A stretch of 64,000 nt of DNA from Pseudosulfitobacter pseudonitzschiae (GCF_900129395.1 NZ_FQVP01000002.1:558001-622000), one strand, 5' to 3'. Shown: positions 44,513 to 53,955, counted from the first letter of the stretch. A program made the numbers and translations. Notes: generated by a model from the sequence alone, not told the origin.

Positions 44513-45214
44513 ATGAAAACCATCGTTATCTGCTCTGGCGGATTGGATTCGGTATCGCTTGCGCACATGGTGGCGCAGCAACACGAACTGACCCGCCTTG
44601 TCTCGTTCGACTATGGCCAGCGGCATCGCAAGGAACTGGACTATGCCGCCCTGTGCGCCCAGCGTCTGGCCGTTCCCCATGACATCATCGACCTGCGCGC
44701 CATCGGGGCGGCTCTGACCGGCTCGGCGCTGACCGACGACATCGACGTGCCTGACGGGCATTACGCCGAAGAAAGCATGCGTATCACCGTGGTGCCAAAC
44801 CGCAACGCGATCATGCTGACCATCGCCTTTGGCGTGGCCGCCGCGCGTGGCGACGACTCGGTGGCGACGGCGGTGCACGGGGGCGATCACTTTATCTATC
44901 CCGATTGCCGCCCGGCGTTTGCCGAAGCCTTTGACGCCATGCAGAAACAGGCGCTGGACGGCTATGCGGATGTGTCGCTGTACACGCCTTTCGTGCACCG
45001 GACCAAAGCGGACATCGTCACCGAAGGTTACCGCTTTGGCACGCCCTTTGTCGATACATGGTCGTGCTACAAAGGCGGCGCGCATCATTGTGGGCGCTGC
45101 GGCACCTGTGTGGAACGCCGCGAAGCCTTTGATCTGGCCGGTGTCAGCGACCCCACCACCTATGACGACCCGGATTTCTGGGTGCAGGCCGTGGCGCAAC
45201 GGGGGCAGGGCTGA
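44513..45214 (+). CDS. queC: 7-cyano-7-deazaguanine (preQ0) synthase
   Basis: 233 residues. The PP-loop ATPase motif is VICSGGLDSVSLAHMV, the ExsB/QueC signature SFDYGQRHRKEL follows, and a four-cysteine zinc site near the C-terminus is WSCYKGGAHHCGRCGTC. It converts 7-carboxy-7-deazaguanine to preQ0 with ATP and ammonia, in the queuosine route. The start follows the preQ1 riboswitch directly. The stop overlaps the queD start (TGATG). Confidence 0.96.
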   Translation: MKTIVICSGGLDSVSLAHMVAQQHELTRLVSFDYGQRHRKELDYAALCAQRLAVPHDIIDLRAIGAALTGSALTDDIDVPDGHYAEESMRITVVPNRNAIMLTIAFGVAAARGDDSVATAVHGGDHFIYPDCRPAFAEAFDAMQKQALDGYADVSLYTPFVHRTKADIVTEGYRFGTPFVDTWSCYKGGAHHCGRCGTCVERREAFDLAGVSDPTTYDDPDFWVQAVAQRGQG

Positions 45215-45567
45215 TGTACAGGATCACCAAGGAGTTCCATTTCTCCGCCTCGCATCAACTGGCGCATCTGCCTGACGGGCATCAATGCGCGCGCCTGCAC
45301 GGGCACAACTATGTCGTGGTGGTCGAACTGGCGGCGGAAGCGCTGAATGCGGACGGGTTCGTGCGCGACTATGGCGAGTTGAAGCCGCTGAAAGACTATA
45401 TTGACGCGGCGTTCGACCACAGGCATCTGAACGACGTGATGGGCGTGCCGTCAACCGGCGAGAACATGGCGCGCCATTTCTATGACTGGTGCGCCGCGCG
45501 CTGGCCCGAGACGACCGCGGTCAGGGTCAGCGAGACGCCCAAGACATGGGCGGAATACAGGCCATGA
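45214..45567 (+). CDS. queD: 6-carboxy-5,6,7,8-tetrahydropterin synthase
   Basis: 117 residues. PTPS/QueD fold with the zinc histidines in [26 protein letters not shown] and the catalytic Cys between them (CARLHGH). The later DHRHLND and the E of VRVSETP complete the site. It turns 7,8-dihydroneopterin triphosphate into 6-carboxytetrahydropterin, the first committed step of queuosine. The stop overlaps the queE ATG (ATGA). Confidence 0.95.
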   Translation: MYRITKEFHFSASHQLAHLPDGHQCARLHGHNYVVVVELAAEALNADGFVRDYGELKPLKDYIDAAFDHRHLNDVMGVPSTGENMARHFYDWCAARWPETTAVRVSETPKTWAEYRP

Positions 45568-46274
45568 CCGGGCTGCGCATTGCCGAAATTTTCGGCCCCA
45601 CCATCCAGGGCGAAGGCGCACTGATCGGGGAGCCGACGGTGTTCGTACGCACGGGCGGGTGCGATTACCGCTGTGTCTGGTGCGACAGTCTGCACGCGGT
45701 TGACCCCGTGCATCGTCAAAGCTGGGCGCGGATGACCACGGATCAGGTCTGGGCCGAGATCACGCGCCTCTCGCGGGGCAATCCGTTGACGGTGTCGCTG
45801 TCGGGCGGCAATCCCGCCATTCAGGACTTTACCGCCCTGATCGCGCGGGGGCAGCAGGCAGGCTATCGCTTTGCCTGCGAGACCCAAGGGTCGGTGGCGA
45901 AACCGTGGTTCGGGGATCTTGATACGCTTGTGCTCAGCCCCAAACCGCCCTCCAGCGGTGAGACGGTGGATTGGGATGCCTTTGACGCCTGTATCATGGC
46001 GGGCCAAGGGGCCGTGCAGACGGTTCTGAAAATCGTGATCTTTGACGACGCCGACTATGCTTGGGCGCAACAAGTGGCCGCGCGTTTTCCGACGCTGCCG
46101 CTGTACCTGCAACCCGGCAACCCGCAGGTCGATCCGGCCCAGCCGGTTGACCCCCAGGACCTGTCGGACCGGCTGTTGTGGCTGGTCGAGAAGGTCACCG
46201 CCGACGGCTGGTTCGCGCCGCGCGTTCTGCCGCAACTTCACGTCTTGCTCTGGGGCAACAAACGCGGGGTCTGA
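45564..46274 (+). CDS. queE: 7-carboxy-7-deazaguanine synthase (radical SAM)
   Basis: 236 residues. [18 protein letters not shown] is the standard QueE start, followed by a radical SAM cluster CDYRCVWC (C-x3-C-x2-C) and [10 protein letters not shown]. It rearranges 6-carboxytetrahydropterin to 7-carboxy-7-deazaguanine. The start overlaps the queD stop; an extension upstream would be out of family. It is the third gene of the set, before queF. Confidence 0.95.
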   Translation: MTGLRIAEIFGPTIQGEGALIGEPTVFVRTGGCDYRCVWCDSLHAVDPVHRQSWARMTTDQVWAEITRLSRGNPLTVSLSGGNPAIQDFTALIARGQQAGYRFACETQGSVAKPWFGDLDTLVLSPKPPSSGETVDWDAFDACIMAGQGAVQTVLKIVIFDDADYAWAQQVAARFPTLPLYLQPGNPQVDPAQPVDPQDLSDRLLWLVEKVTADGWFAPRVLPQLHVLLWGNKRGV

Positions 46275-46293
46275 CCCGCCGAAGGAACATCAT

Positions 46294-46755
46294 ATGGAAA
46301 CGATTTACAGCGACCTGAAACAACTGGGCGGCAAGACCGAGTTGCCCGAAACCCCCGAGCAGGCGGTTCTGGAGCGTGTGGCGAACCCGCAGGCGGATGT
46401 GTCCTATTGCGTGCGCTTCACCGCGCCCGAGTTCACATCGCTTTGCCCGATGACGGGCCAGCCGGATTTTGCACATATTGTCATTGATTATGTACCAGAT
46501 CAGTGGCTGGTCGAATCCAAATCGCTCAAGCTGTTTCTGGGCGCATTCCGCAATCACGGCGCATTCCACGAGGATTGCACCGTTTCGATTGCACGGCGGC
46601 TGGTGGAATTGCTGTCACCGCGCTGGCTGCGGATCGGCGGGTACTGGTATCCGCGCGGCGGCATCCCGATTGACGTGTTCTGGCAAACGGGAGCCATGCC
46701 TGCAGATGTCTGGATTCCCGATCAGGGCGTGCCGCCCTATCGTGGCCGGGGGTAG
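46294..46755 (+). CDS. queF: NADPH-dependent 7-cyano-7-deazaguanine reductase
   Basis: 153 residues, the unimodular short QueF. The catalytic cysteine lies in [15 protein letters not shown], and [22 protein letters not shown] carries the family-specific ESKSLK and HE motifs. It reduces preQ0 to preQ1, the ligand of the riboswitch upstream, which gives direct feedback. GAAGGAAC precedes the ATG. It completes the preQ1 branch from queD to queF. Confidence 0.96.
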   Translation: METIYSDLKQLGGKTELPETPEQAVLERVANPQADVSYCVRFTAPEFTSLCPMTGQPDFAHIVIDYVPDQWLVESKSLKLFLGAFRNHGAFHEDCTVSIARRLVELLSPRWLRIGGYWYPRGGIPIDVFWQTGAMPADVWIPDQGVPPYRGRG

Positions 46756-46763
46756 TCCGCGCT

Positions 46764-47672
46764 TCAGATGTCGATGATCGCGCCCTTGTGGCCGATCACC
46801 CGTGACGCCAGATCGTGCCCGGCCTGCAAGGCCACGGCCTGTTCCGACCCACGCGCCCGTTCGAACAGGTAGCCTGCGTTGAAACTGTCGCCGGCGGCGG
46901 TGGTGTCCACCACGTTGGCCGCGCGGGCAAAGCGCAGGCCGGAGGTGCTGCGCGACAGGTCAAAGGGACCTGCGGGGCCGCGTTTCAGTGCCCCGTCGGT
47001 CAGGCCCGCAGCGTCAAGGCGCGCCAGAACCGCGCCTTCGGTGGTGTCGCCGTGGATCGCCATTTCGTCATCGACTGATGGAACGGCAATGTCCGTCACG
47101 GCCCACATGGCGTTGTTCACGTCAATGGCGGTTTGCGCGTCTTCCCACAGGCGGGGGCGGTGGTTGCTGTCATAAGCCACGGTGCCGCCGGCCTGCCGGT
47201 ACAGGGCCAGCGTGTCGATCAGCGCCTTGCGCACCGGCGCGGGCAGGATCGCCAGAGTGATGCCCGACAGATAGACCAGGTCAAAATCGCCCAGCACGTC
47301 CAGTCCCACGGTGCAGGGCGTGCTGAACAGCGTGCGCGCCGCACTTTCGGATCGCCAGTAGGTAAAACTGCGTTCGCCCGCATCATCGGTGTCGATGGCG
47401 TACAGCCCGATGTTGCGATCCGCGCGGCGTTCGATGTGGGTGGTGTCGATGCCAAACCGGCCCATGTCCGCCACCGCACGCTGCGAAAAGGTGTCCTGCC
47501 CCAGCGCCGTGACATAGGACACGGTGCAGTCGGTGCCGCGCGCCAGTTGCGCCAGATAGACAGCGGTGTTGTAGCTGTCACCGGCCACGTTCAGGCGGGC
47601 ATCGCCGGTTTGCTGGCCGACGATTTCGATCATCACTTCGCCGATGCAGGCAATCTTGGAATAGGGTTTCAT
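46764..47672 (-). CDS. kdgK: PfkB-family sugar kinase, 2-keto-3-deoxygluconate kinase-like
   Basis: 302 residues. PfkB family with an N-terminal CIGEVMIEIVG...GDSYNTAVYLA, and the C-terminal ATP/anion-hole signature DTTAAGDSFNAGYLFE holding the catalytic Asp. The YDSNHRPRLW segment is typical of KDG kinases. It phosphorylates 2-keto-3-deoxygluconate to KDPG. It faces queF on the opposite strand. A link with the aldonate dehydratase 4 kb away is possible in principle, but no GGTATACC operator was noticed upstream. Confidence 0.88.
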   Translation of the reverse strand: MKPYSKIACIGEVMIEIVGQQTGDARLNVAGDSYNTAVYLAQLARGTDCTVSYVTALGQDTFSQRAVADMGRFGIDTTHIERRADRNIGLYAIDTDDAGERSFTYWRSESAARTLFSTPCTVGLDVLGDFDLVYLSGITLAILPAPVRKALIDTLALYRQAGGTVAYDSNHRPRLWEDAQTAIDVNNAMWAVTDIAVPSVDDEMAIHGDTTEGAVLARLDAAGLTDGALKRGPAGPFDLSRSTSGLRFARAANVVDTTAAGDSFNAGYLFERARGSEQAVALQAGHDLASRVIGHKGAIIDI

Positions 47673-47782
47673 GTCACCTCGGGTCGGACCGCAAAAGCGC
47701 GGTTGGCTATGGTTGCGCTACCATAACGGGCCGCGTTCTGGGGGGGAAGGGCAGGCAAAGGCGAAATGCCGCTGGCGCGACT

Positions 47783-47851
47783 GTTTTATTTATGGGGGCG
47801 CTGCCCCCCGGCGCTGCGCGCCTCCCCCGGAGTTTGTCTGGCAAGATGAAG
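47783..47851. repeat. GC-rich interspersed hairpin element of Rhodobacteraceae type
   Basis: The intergenic segment contains GGGGGC-GCT-GCCCCC (47794-47808) followed by CGGCGCTGCGCGCC and CTCCCCCGGAG, then TTTGTCTGGCAAGATGAAG. Similar GC-rich hairpin plus GGCAAGATGAAG strings are recalled as dispersed repeats in Rhodobacteraceae genomes. Only one copy was noticed here. Confidence 0.5.
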
Positions 47852-47853
47852 GG

Positions 47854-48303
47854 TCAGGCGCCTTCGTTGCGCTGTGCGGTGACCGTGTGGGGCGTGATGG
47901 GGGTGCCGGTGTTTGCGTCGATCAGGACGGGGTTAACCGGCGCACCGGTGCTGCGCGATACCAGTGTGACAGAGGACTGTTCGGGCGGCGGCACCGCGTC
48001 GTTGGCCCAGGTGATCAGCGACACCAGAACGGGATGCAGCGCCTTGCCCCGTTCGGTCAGCCGGTATTCGTAGCGCACGGGGCGTTCCTGATAGGCCTCG
48101 CGGCGCAGCACGCCGGCATCTTCGAGGGTGCGCAGGCGGTCGGCCAGCACGTGCCGGGTGATGCCCAGACGCTCTTGCATCTGGTCAAAGCGGCGGATGC
48201 CGAAAAAACACTCACGTACCACCAGCATGGTCCAGCGGTCGCCGATCACCGAGAGGGCGCGCGCAACAGGGCAGGGATCGGTTCCAAGGTCATTCCATTT
48301 CAT
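47854..48303 (-). CDS. HxlR-family transcriptional regulator
   Basis: 149 residues. MarR/HxlR-type winged helix with CPVARALSVIGDRWTMLVVRE at the N-terminus and RFDQMQERLGITRHVLADRL as recognition region, followed by YRLTERGKAL. HxlR proteins respond to reactive aldehydes, quinones or thiol stress, and a conserved N-terminal Cys (DPCPVA) is present. The start at 48303 (MKWNDL) has GGTGG upstream. It diverges from a thioesterase-efflux gene pair with palindromes between them. Confidence 0.9.
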   Translation of the reverse strand: MKWNDLGTDPCPVARALSVIGDRWTMLVVRECFFGIRRFDQMQERLGITRHVLADRLRTLEDAGVLRREAYQERPVRYEYRLTERGKALHPVLVSLITWANDAVPPPEQSSVTLVSRSTGAPVNPVLIDANTGTPITPHTVTAQRNEGA

Positions 48304-48322
48304 GGGTCCACCATACACCATA

Positions 48323-48369
48323 TTGACAGGTTCCGAAAGAGAACTTACTAGTTAGTTCTAAAATAGAAC
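48323..48369. promoter_or_regulatory. HxlR-type operator with overlapping promoter
   Basis: A TTGACA hexamer (48323) is followed after 17 bases by TACTAG. The imperfect 20-bp palindrome AGAACTTACTAGTTAGTTCT (48340-48359, one mismatched pair) covers this -10 region. A second repeat GTTCTA-AAA-TAGAAC (48355-48369) overlaps it. Both are placed to repress the rightward thioesterase gene and probably the HxlR gene. Confidence 0.6.
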
Positions 48370-48398
48370 CCACTTATGTGAATGCAAAGGAAACCGCC

Positions 48399-48911
48399 AT
48401 GTCCCTTCAGACCAAGACCCGCAGCTATGACTATCCCATGCCCGCCTTTGACGGGGCGGCGGCGATGCAGATGTCTGGGCTGGAGTATTTGCAGGCGTTG
48501 ACCGGCGGGCGGATCGGGGCAGAACCGTCGATCGGGCCGACCATCGGGATGCACATCCCGCACGAGCTGGGCGAAGGCCACGCGGTGGTGGATGCAACGC
48601 CCAGCGATTATGTGTTGAACCCCATGGGCGGCGTGCACGGCGGCTTTGCGGCGACGGTGCTGGATTCGGCGCTGGGACTGTCGATCCACACGACCTTGCA
48701 GGCGGGCGAGGGGTTTTCGACGGCCGAGTTGAAAGTGAACTATACCCGCCCCATGCGCCCGGACGCAGGCCGGATGCGTGCGACCGGCACCGTGATCCAT
48801 CGCGGCCGCCAGATGGCCACCGCCGAGGCGCGGTTGGTGGGGGTCGAGGATGGCAAGCTGTATGCGCACGCATCGACGACCTGCTTTATTTTCCCGCTGC
48901 GCAAGGGCTGA
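48399..48911 (+). CDS. PaaI-type hotdog thioesterase
   Basis: 170 residues. Hotdog fold with PMGGVHGGFAATVLDSALG (the GG-x-x-x-x-x-D active-site pattern of PaaI-like thioesterases) and LKVNYTRPMRPDAG. These hydrolyse acyl-CoA or aryl-CoA esters. An AAAGGA site lies before the ATG at 48399; the GTG at 48378 would add seven residues. It is controlled by the divergent HxlR gene and followed directly by a MATE exporter. Confidence 0.9.
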   Translation: MSLQTKTRSYDYPMPAFDGAAAMQMSGLEYLQALTGGRIGAEPSIGPTIGMHIPHELGEGHAVVDATPSDYVLNPMGGVHGGFAATVLDSALGLSIHTTLQAGEGFSTAELKVNYTRPMRPDAGRMRATGTVIHRGRQMATAEARLVGVEDGKLYAHASTTCFIFPLRKG

Positions 48912-48915
48912 GGTG

Positions 48916-50322
48916 ATGACCGACGCCCCCGCCCTGCGCCCCGCGATGAACCTGCCCGATCCGACAGCGGCGGCCCGTGCGGCGCGCACGCACAGCCTGT
49001 TGCATGATCCCATCGGGCGTACGCTGGCGCGGCTGGCGGCCCCCAATGTGCTGGCGATGTTCGTGACCTCGGTCACCAGCATTGCCGAGGCATTTTTCGC
49101 AGGTCTCATGGGGGTGAATGCGCTGGCCGGTCTGGCGCTGGTGTTTCCGCTGGTGATGCTGACCCAGATGCTGTCGGCGGGGGCCATGGGCGGTGCAATC
49201 TCGGCGGCGGTGGCGCGGTCGCTGGGCGGGGGGGACACGTCGCGGGCCAGCGGGCTGACGGTGGCCGCGTGGATCATCGGGGTCGGCTTTGCCGCGGGCT
49301 CGGCGGTGTTGATGGCGCTGTTCGGGCGTACGATCTTTGTCGCGCTGGGCGGGGGTGATACTGCCGTGGCGGCGGCGCTCTCCTATGCGGGCGTGTTCTT
49401 TCCGGGGTGTCTGGCGCTGTGGCTGTGCAATGGCACGCTGAGCGTGATCCGGGGCACCGGCAACATGGGCACGCCGTCGGTGTTGTTGTTCGTGGCTTCG
49501 CTGGGGTCGATCCCGCTGTCGGGCGCGCTGGCGCTGGGCTGGGGTCCGTTTCCGGCGCTGGGCATGGCGGGGCTTGCACTGGGGCTGATAGCGGCCAATG
49601 GCGCGGCGGGGCTGGTTGCCATCGCCCTGGTGCTGTCGGGGCGTGCAGGGCTGAGCATGGGCGGCGCGCTGGGGCGGCTGCGTGGCGAGATGTTCCGCGA
49701 CATCCTGCGCGTGGGCATCATTGCATCGGTGAACTCGGTTCAGTCGGTGCTGACCATTGTGCTGATGGTCGCACTGGTCGGACGGTTCGGCACGGCGGCC
49801 CTTGCGGGCTATGGATTGGGCGCGCGGCTGGAGTTCCTGATGATCCCGGTGGTTTTTGGAATTGGCACCGCCATGACGGCAATGGTCGGCGCCAACATCG
49901 GCGCGGGCAACACGCCCCGCGCGTTGCGGGTGGCGTGGACCGGAGCCGTCGGGGCCGCTGTCATTGTCGGAGGCATCGGCGCGGTGCTGGCGGTTTTTCC
50001 CGACCTGTGGCTGCGCATCTTCCTCGATGCTTCCGACACCGCGACGCTGGAGGTCGGGCGGGCCTATTTCCGCACGGTGGCGCCATTCTATGCGTTTTTC
50101 GGCCTGGGGCTGGCCTTGTTCTTTGCCAGCCAGGGGGCGGCGCGGATGGCGTGGCCGGTGATTGCCAGTCTGTTTCGCATGGCTGTGGCCTTTGGCGTGG
50201 CGCTGGTGTTGATCGGCCGGACCGACATGGGCGTCGAGGCGGTGTTTGTCGGGGTGGCTTGCGGGACGGTGGTTTACGGTGCGGTGACGGCGGCTGCGGT
50301 CAGGATCACGCGCTGGCGGTAA
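48916..50322 (+). CDS. MATE-family efflux transporter
   Basis: 468 residues with about 12 membrane helices in two MATE repeats: TLARLAAPNVLAMFVTSVTSI with MLTQMLSAGAMGGAISAAVAR in the first, and VGIIASVNSVQSVLTIVLM, FGIGTAMTAMVGANIGAGN in the second. It exports drugs or metabolites by Na+ or H+ antiport. The start at 48916 is four bases after the thioesterase stop. Likely regulated with it by HxlR. Confidence 0.9.
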   Translation: MTDAPALRPAMNLPDPTAAARAARTHSLLHDPIGRTLARLAAPNVLAMFVTSVTSIAEAFFAGLMGVNALAGLALVFPLVMLTQMLSAGAMGGAISAAVARSLGGGDTSRASGLTVAAWIIGVGFAAGSAVLMALFGRTIFVALGGGDTAVAAALSYAGVFFPGCLALWLCNGTLSVIRGTGNMGTPSVLLFVASLGSIPLSGALALGWGPFPALGMAGLALGLIAANGAAGLVAIALVLSGRAGLSMGGALGRLRGEMFRDILRVGIIASVNSVQSVLTIVLMVALVGRFGTAALAGYGLGARLEFLMIPVVFGIGTAMTAMVGANIGAGNTPRALRVAWTGAVGAAVIVGGIGAVLAVFPDLWLRIFLDASDTATLEVGRAYFRTVAPFYAFFGLGLALFFASQGAARMAWPVIASLFRMAVAFGVALVLIGRTDMGVEAVFVGVACGTVVYGAVTAAAVRITRWR

Positions 50323-50411
50323 GAGCTGGCGGGCAGGGGACGCGCCGTCGCGGTTGCGTTCGTCAATCGGATTGACCAACCTGCCTGCATCCCAACCCCC
50401 ACAGAGGTCCC

Positions 50412-51209
50412 ATGCAGCAAGCCGAAGATTTCCGCGATGAAACCGACGCATTGGCCGCGATCCTGCAGCCGTTGTCCGAGGCCGAATTTGACCTGCCGAC
50501 CCTGTTCAAAGGCTGGACCATAGACGACGTGGTCGGTCATTTGCATCTGTTCAACGTGGCCGCTGCCAAGTCGCTGGAAAGCGATGCGGCCTTTGCCGAC
50601 TTCTTTGCGCCGATCAAACGGGGCATGGACAAGGGGATCTCGTTGCGTGAACTGCAATACCCTTGGCTGGCCGGGCTGCGGGGGTGTGCCCTGATGGAGG
50701 AATGGGGGCGCGCGGCTCACGCTACCGCCGATGCCTTTGCCGAAGCCGATCCGAAGAAGCGCCTGAAATGGGCCGGGCCGGACATGAGCGCGCTGTCTTC
50801 GGTCACGGCACGGCTGATGGAGACATGGGCGCACGGGCAGGCGGTGTTTGACTTGCTGGGCCAGACGCGTACTGAACACGACCGGGTCCGCAGTATTGCG
50901 CATCTGGGGGTGGCGACTTTTGGCTGGACCTTTGCCAATCGCGGGCTTGAGGTGCCGACGCCTGCGCCCTTTGTCCAGCTGACCGGGCCGTCGGGTGCCG
51001 TATGGACATGGGGTGATGAACAGCCTGACAACCGTGTCGACGGTACGGCGGTGGAGTTTGCCCAAGTGGTTTGCCAGACCCGCAACGTGGCCGACACGGC
51101 GCTGCGGACCACCGGACCCGTCGCGGCGCAATGGATGGCGATGGCGCAATGCTTTGCCGGCCCGCCCGAAGATCCGCCGGCCCCCGGCGCGCGTCACATG
51201 CGCCGCTAG
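50412..51209 (+). CDS. TIGR03084-like protein (DinB/maleylpyruvate isomerase fold)
   Basis: 265 residues. The start QAEDFRDETDALAAILQPLSE and DVVGHLHLFNVAAAKSL carry the helical DinB-type metal-site histidine; WAHGQAVFDLLGQTRTEHDR adds the further His, and VRSIAHLGVATFGWTFANRG follows. This architecture matches TIGR03084 proteins, related to mycothiol-dependent maleylpyruvate isomerases. The substrate in Gram-negatives without mycothiol is unknown. The gene is convergent with the aldonate dehydratase. Confidence 0.82.
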   Translation: MQQAEDFRDETDALAAILQPLSEAEFDLPTLFKGWTIDDVVGHLHLFNVAAAKSLESDAAFADFFAPIKRGMDKGISLRELQYPWLAGLRGCALMEEWGRAAHATADAFAEADPKKRLKWAGPDMSALSSVTARLMETWAHGQAVFDLLGQTRTEHDRVRSIAHLGVATFGWTFANRGLEVPTPAPFVQLTGPSGAVWTWGDEQPDNRVDGTAVEFAQVVCQTRNVADTALRTTGPVAAQWMAMAQCFAGPPEDPPAPGARHMRR

Positions 51210-51218
51210 CGACGCCGC

Positions 51219-53018
51219 TTAGTGGTTGTCGCGCGGTGTCCCCCTGCTGCGGGCGATGTCCTGATAGTTGGCCGCGTCGCGCAGGGTCATGCCCTTGTCG
51301 AAGGGTTCGACCAGCTCGCGGAAATACTGCTGCCACGGTGACTGGCTGGCGGGATATTTGTAGCCGCCGTCGGCCAGCAACGCCGCGCGCCGCGCGGTCA
51401 GTTCTTCGTCGGACAGCAGGATGTCGGCGGTGCATTTGTTCAGATCAATGCGCAGCCGGTCCCCATTGCGCAGCAACGCCAGCCCGCCGTTGTCTGCCGC
51501 CTCGGGGGCCGCGTTCAGGATCGAGGGTGATCCCGAGGTGCCCGATTGCCTCCCGTCGCCGATACAGGGCAGCGCCTTGATGCCCTGTTTCAGCAGATAG
51601 GACGGCGCGCGCATGTTCACCACTTCGGCGCCGCCGGGATAGCCCTTTGGGCCTGCGCCGCGCATCACCAGAATGCAGCTTGCGTCGATGTTCTCGGCCG
51701 GATCGTCGATGCGGTGGTGGTAATCCTCGGGGCCGTCGAAGACCACGACGCGGCCTTCGAACGCTTCGGGGTCGTCGGGATTGCTAAGGTAGGCCTTGCG
51801 AAAGGCCGCGTCGATCACGCTGGTTTTCATGATCGCACTGTCGAACAGCGTGCCCTTGAGGTTGATAAAGCCTGCGTTCTGCATCAGCGGTGCCTCGACC
51901 GTGCGGATCACGTCGTCATTCACCGATGCCTTTTCGCCGCAGTTGGTGGCCATGGACTGGCCGTTGGCAGTGATCGCATCGGGATTGGGCAGCAGACCCG
52001 CGCGCAGCAGCGCACCGATCACCGCAGGCACGCCGCCGGCGCGGTGGAAATCCTCGCCCAGATATGTGCCCGCCGGTTGCAGGTTCACCAGCAGCGGGAT
52101 GTGGTGGCCGTGTGCCTGCCAGTCGTCATTGTCCAGCGGAACGCCCAGATGCCGGGCCACGGCGTTCAGGTGGATCGGCGCGTTGGTCGATCCGCCAAGG
52201 GCCGAGTTCACGGCAATTGCGTTCTCGAAAGCCTCGCGCGTCATGATGTCTGAGGGGCGCAGGTCCTCCCAGACCATGTCGACGATGCGCTTGCCGGTCT
52301 CGTAGCTGATCTGCCCGCGTTCGCGGTAGGGGGCGGGAATGGCGGCGGCACCGGGCAGTTGCATCCCCAGTGCTTCGGCCAGTGAGTTCATCGTGGTCGC
52401 GGTGCCCATGGTGTTGCAATAGCCCACGGACGGGGCCGAGGCGGCGGCGATTTCCATGAATTGTTCGTCGTTGATCTCGCCCGAGGCCAGCCGTTCGCGG
52501 GCCTTCCAGATCACGGTGCCCGAGCCTGCGCGTTCGCCCTCGAACCAGCCGTTCAGCATCGGGCCGACCGACAGGGCGATGGCGGGGATGTTCACGGTGG
52601 CGGCGGCCATCAGCAGGGCAGGCGTGGTCTTGTCACAGCCGATGTTCAGCACGACGCCGTCCAGCGGATAGCCATACAGCGCCTCGACCAGACCCAGATA
52701 GGCCAGGTTGCGGTCCAGCATCGCGGTGGGGCGTTTGCCGGTTTCCTGAATCGGGTGCACGGGCACCTCCATCGGCACGCCACCGGCGGCGATGATGCCG
52801 TCGCGCACGCGTTTGGTCAGTTCCAGGTGGTGGCGGTTGCAGGGGCTGAGGTCGCTGCCCGTCTGCGCGATGCCGATGATCGGCTTGCCGGATTGCAGTT
52901 CCTCGCGGGTCAGCCCGTAGTTCAGATAGCGTTCCAGGTAGAGCGCCGTCATTTCCATGTTTTCCGGGTTCAGGAACCATTTGCGCGAACGTAGATCCTG
53001 CGGGCGTATCTTGGACAT
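51219..53018 (-). CDS. IlvD/Edd-family aldonate dehydratase
   Basis: 599 residues. The iron-sulfur cluster cysteines are in [19 protein letters not shown] and [20 protein letters not shown] and [15 protein letters not shown] also match. This length and the GC-D-K-T-T-P pattern are typical of the xylonate / arabonate / fuconate dehydratase branch rather than housekeeping IlvD. It removes water from an aldonate to give a 2-keto-3-deoxy acid. A GGTATACC operator lies about 40 bases before its start, identical to those of the TRAP operon. It is convergent with the TIGR03084 gene. Confidence 0.92.
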   Translation of the reverse strand: MSKIRPQDLRSRKWFLNPENMEMTALYLERYLNYGLTREELQSGKPIIGIAQTGSDLSPCNRHHLELTKRVRDGIIAAGGVPMEVPVHPIQETGKRPTAMLDRNLAYLGLVEALYGYPLDGVVLNIGCDKTTPALLMAAATVNIPAIALSVGPMLNGWFEGERAGSGTVIWKARERLASGEINDEQFMEIAAASAPSVGYCNTMGTATTMNSLAEALGMQLPGAAAIPAPYRERGQISYETGKRIVDMVWEDLRPSDIMTREAFENAIAVNSALGGSTNAPIHLNAVARHLGVPLDNDDWQAHGHHIPLLVNLQPAGTYLGEDFHRAGGVPAVIGALLRAGLLPNPDAITANGQSMATNCGEKASVNDDVIRTVEAPLMQNAGFINLKGTLFDSAIMKTSVIDAAFRKAYLSNPDDPEAFEGRVVVFDGPEDYHHRIDDPAENIDASCILVMRGAGPKGYPGGAEVVNMRAPSYLLKQGIKALPCIGDGRQSGTSGSPSILNAAPEAADNGGLALLRNGDRLRIDLNKCTADILLSDEELTARRAALLADGGYKYPASQSPWQQYFRELVEPFDKGMTLRDAANYQDIARSRGTPRDNH

Positions 53019-53056
53019 CGGGTGGCTCCTTCGGGGCGTGAATCAGCACGTGTATA

Positions 53057-53070
53057 TTTGGTATACCATC
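53057..53070. promoter_or_regulatory. Candidate GntR operator, site 3
   Basis: TTTGGTATACCATC contains the same GGTATACC core as the two sites near 37.6 kb. It combines the left flank of site 1 and the right flank of site 2. It lies 39 bases upstream of the dehydratase start, in the promoter position. Confidence 0.7.
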
Positions 53071-53109
53071 TTGAAGGCAAGACGGGGGCCGTGTCCAGAG
53101 CCAGTGTGG

Positions 53110-53955
53110 TCACATCGCCAGATAGCCGATGCCTGCAAAGGTCACGGCACAGCCCAGCCATTGCGGTGCCGTCATGCGTTCGCGCAGGATGGCCCAGGCC
53201 AGGACGATGGTCAGCAGGCCAAAGCACGAGGCGGCGACGGCGGCGTACTGCGCGTCGGGCATACGGCCTGCGGTCATCACGCAGGCCAAGGCAATCGCAT
53301 CCGCCAATCCCATCAACGCCAGCACGGGCAGGGCGCGCAGGCCTGCCCAGAACGGCACGCGGGCAATGACGATGATCGTGATCAGCGCCACGATGGCGAC
53401 GCTGCGGGTGACAAAGCTGACCGACAGTTCGTCCCAGCTTTCGACCGCCATCTGACCCAAGGCAAATGTGGTGGCGAACCCGACGGCAGAGGCTGCGGCA
53501 TAGAGGATCGTGCGGCCCTTGGGCGGCACGTCGTTGCGGTCCTCATCTGCGAGCGCGGCGACGGCAGAGACGCCTGCCACCACGGCAAGGACCGCCAGCC
53601 ACTGCAAGGCCGAAACCTCGGCCCCCCGCAGGGCGGCCCATGCGACGGACAACACGGGGTAGCTGGCGATGACCGGTGCCACCAGCCGCACCGGACCGCG
53701 CTGAAACGCGCCATAGAGGCCAAGCGAAGCAAGCAGGAAGGTCAGGCCCGAGGCCAGCGCATAGATCAGGGCGGGGCCGTTGGGTGCGGCAAGGTCGCCG
53801 TGCCAGACCATGAAACCGCCGTGAAACAACAGCCCCGTGACCAGCACCGCCAGCAAGGATGCCAACAGCGGCACCGACTGGCTGAGCCAGCGGATGCAGA
53901 TGTCGTGAAAGCCCCATGCGAAGGCTGCGACGATGCCAAGGGTGAGCGCGGTCAT
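53110..53955 (-). CDS. DMT-superfamily (EamA) permease
   Basis: 281 residues with ten predicted helices in two EamA repeats: LGIVAAFAWGFHDICIRWL and LYGAFQRGPVRLVAPVIASYP in the first, and ADAIALACVMTAGRMPDAQ with ILRERMTAPQWLGCAVTFAGI in the second. The substrate is unknown. It is upstream of the aldonate dehydratase on the same strand with operator site 3 between them, so they are probably separate units. It is downstream of the indolepyruvate oxidoreductase gene. Confidence 0.87.
   Translation of the reverse strand: MTALTLGIVAAFAWGFHDICIRWLSQSVPLLASLLAVLVTGLLFHGGFMVWHGDLAAPNGPALIYALASGLTFLLASLGLYGAFQRGPVRLVAPVIASYPVLSVAWAALRGAEVSALQWLAVLAVVAGVSAVAALADEDRNDVPPKGRTILYAAASAVGFATTFALGQMAVESWDELSVSFVTRSVAIVALITIIVIARVPFWAGLRALPVLALMGLADAIALACVMTAGRMPDAQYAAVAASCFGLLTIVLAWAILRERMTAPQWLGCAVTFAGIGYLAM

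Noticed and set aside
48886-50451. Minus-strand frame of 521 residues opposite the MATE gene
   Set aside because: Its Arg/His/Gln-rich sequence without hydrophobic segments or motifs indicates a shadow of a membrane protein gene.
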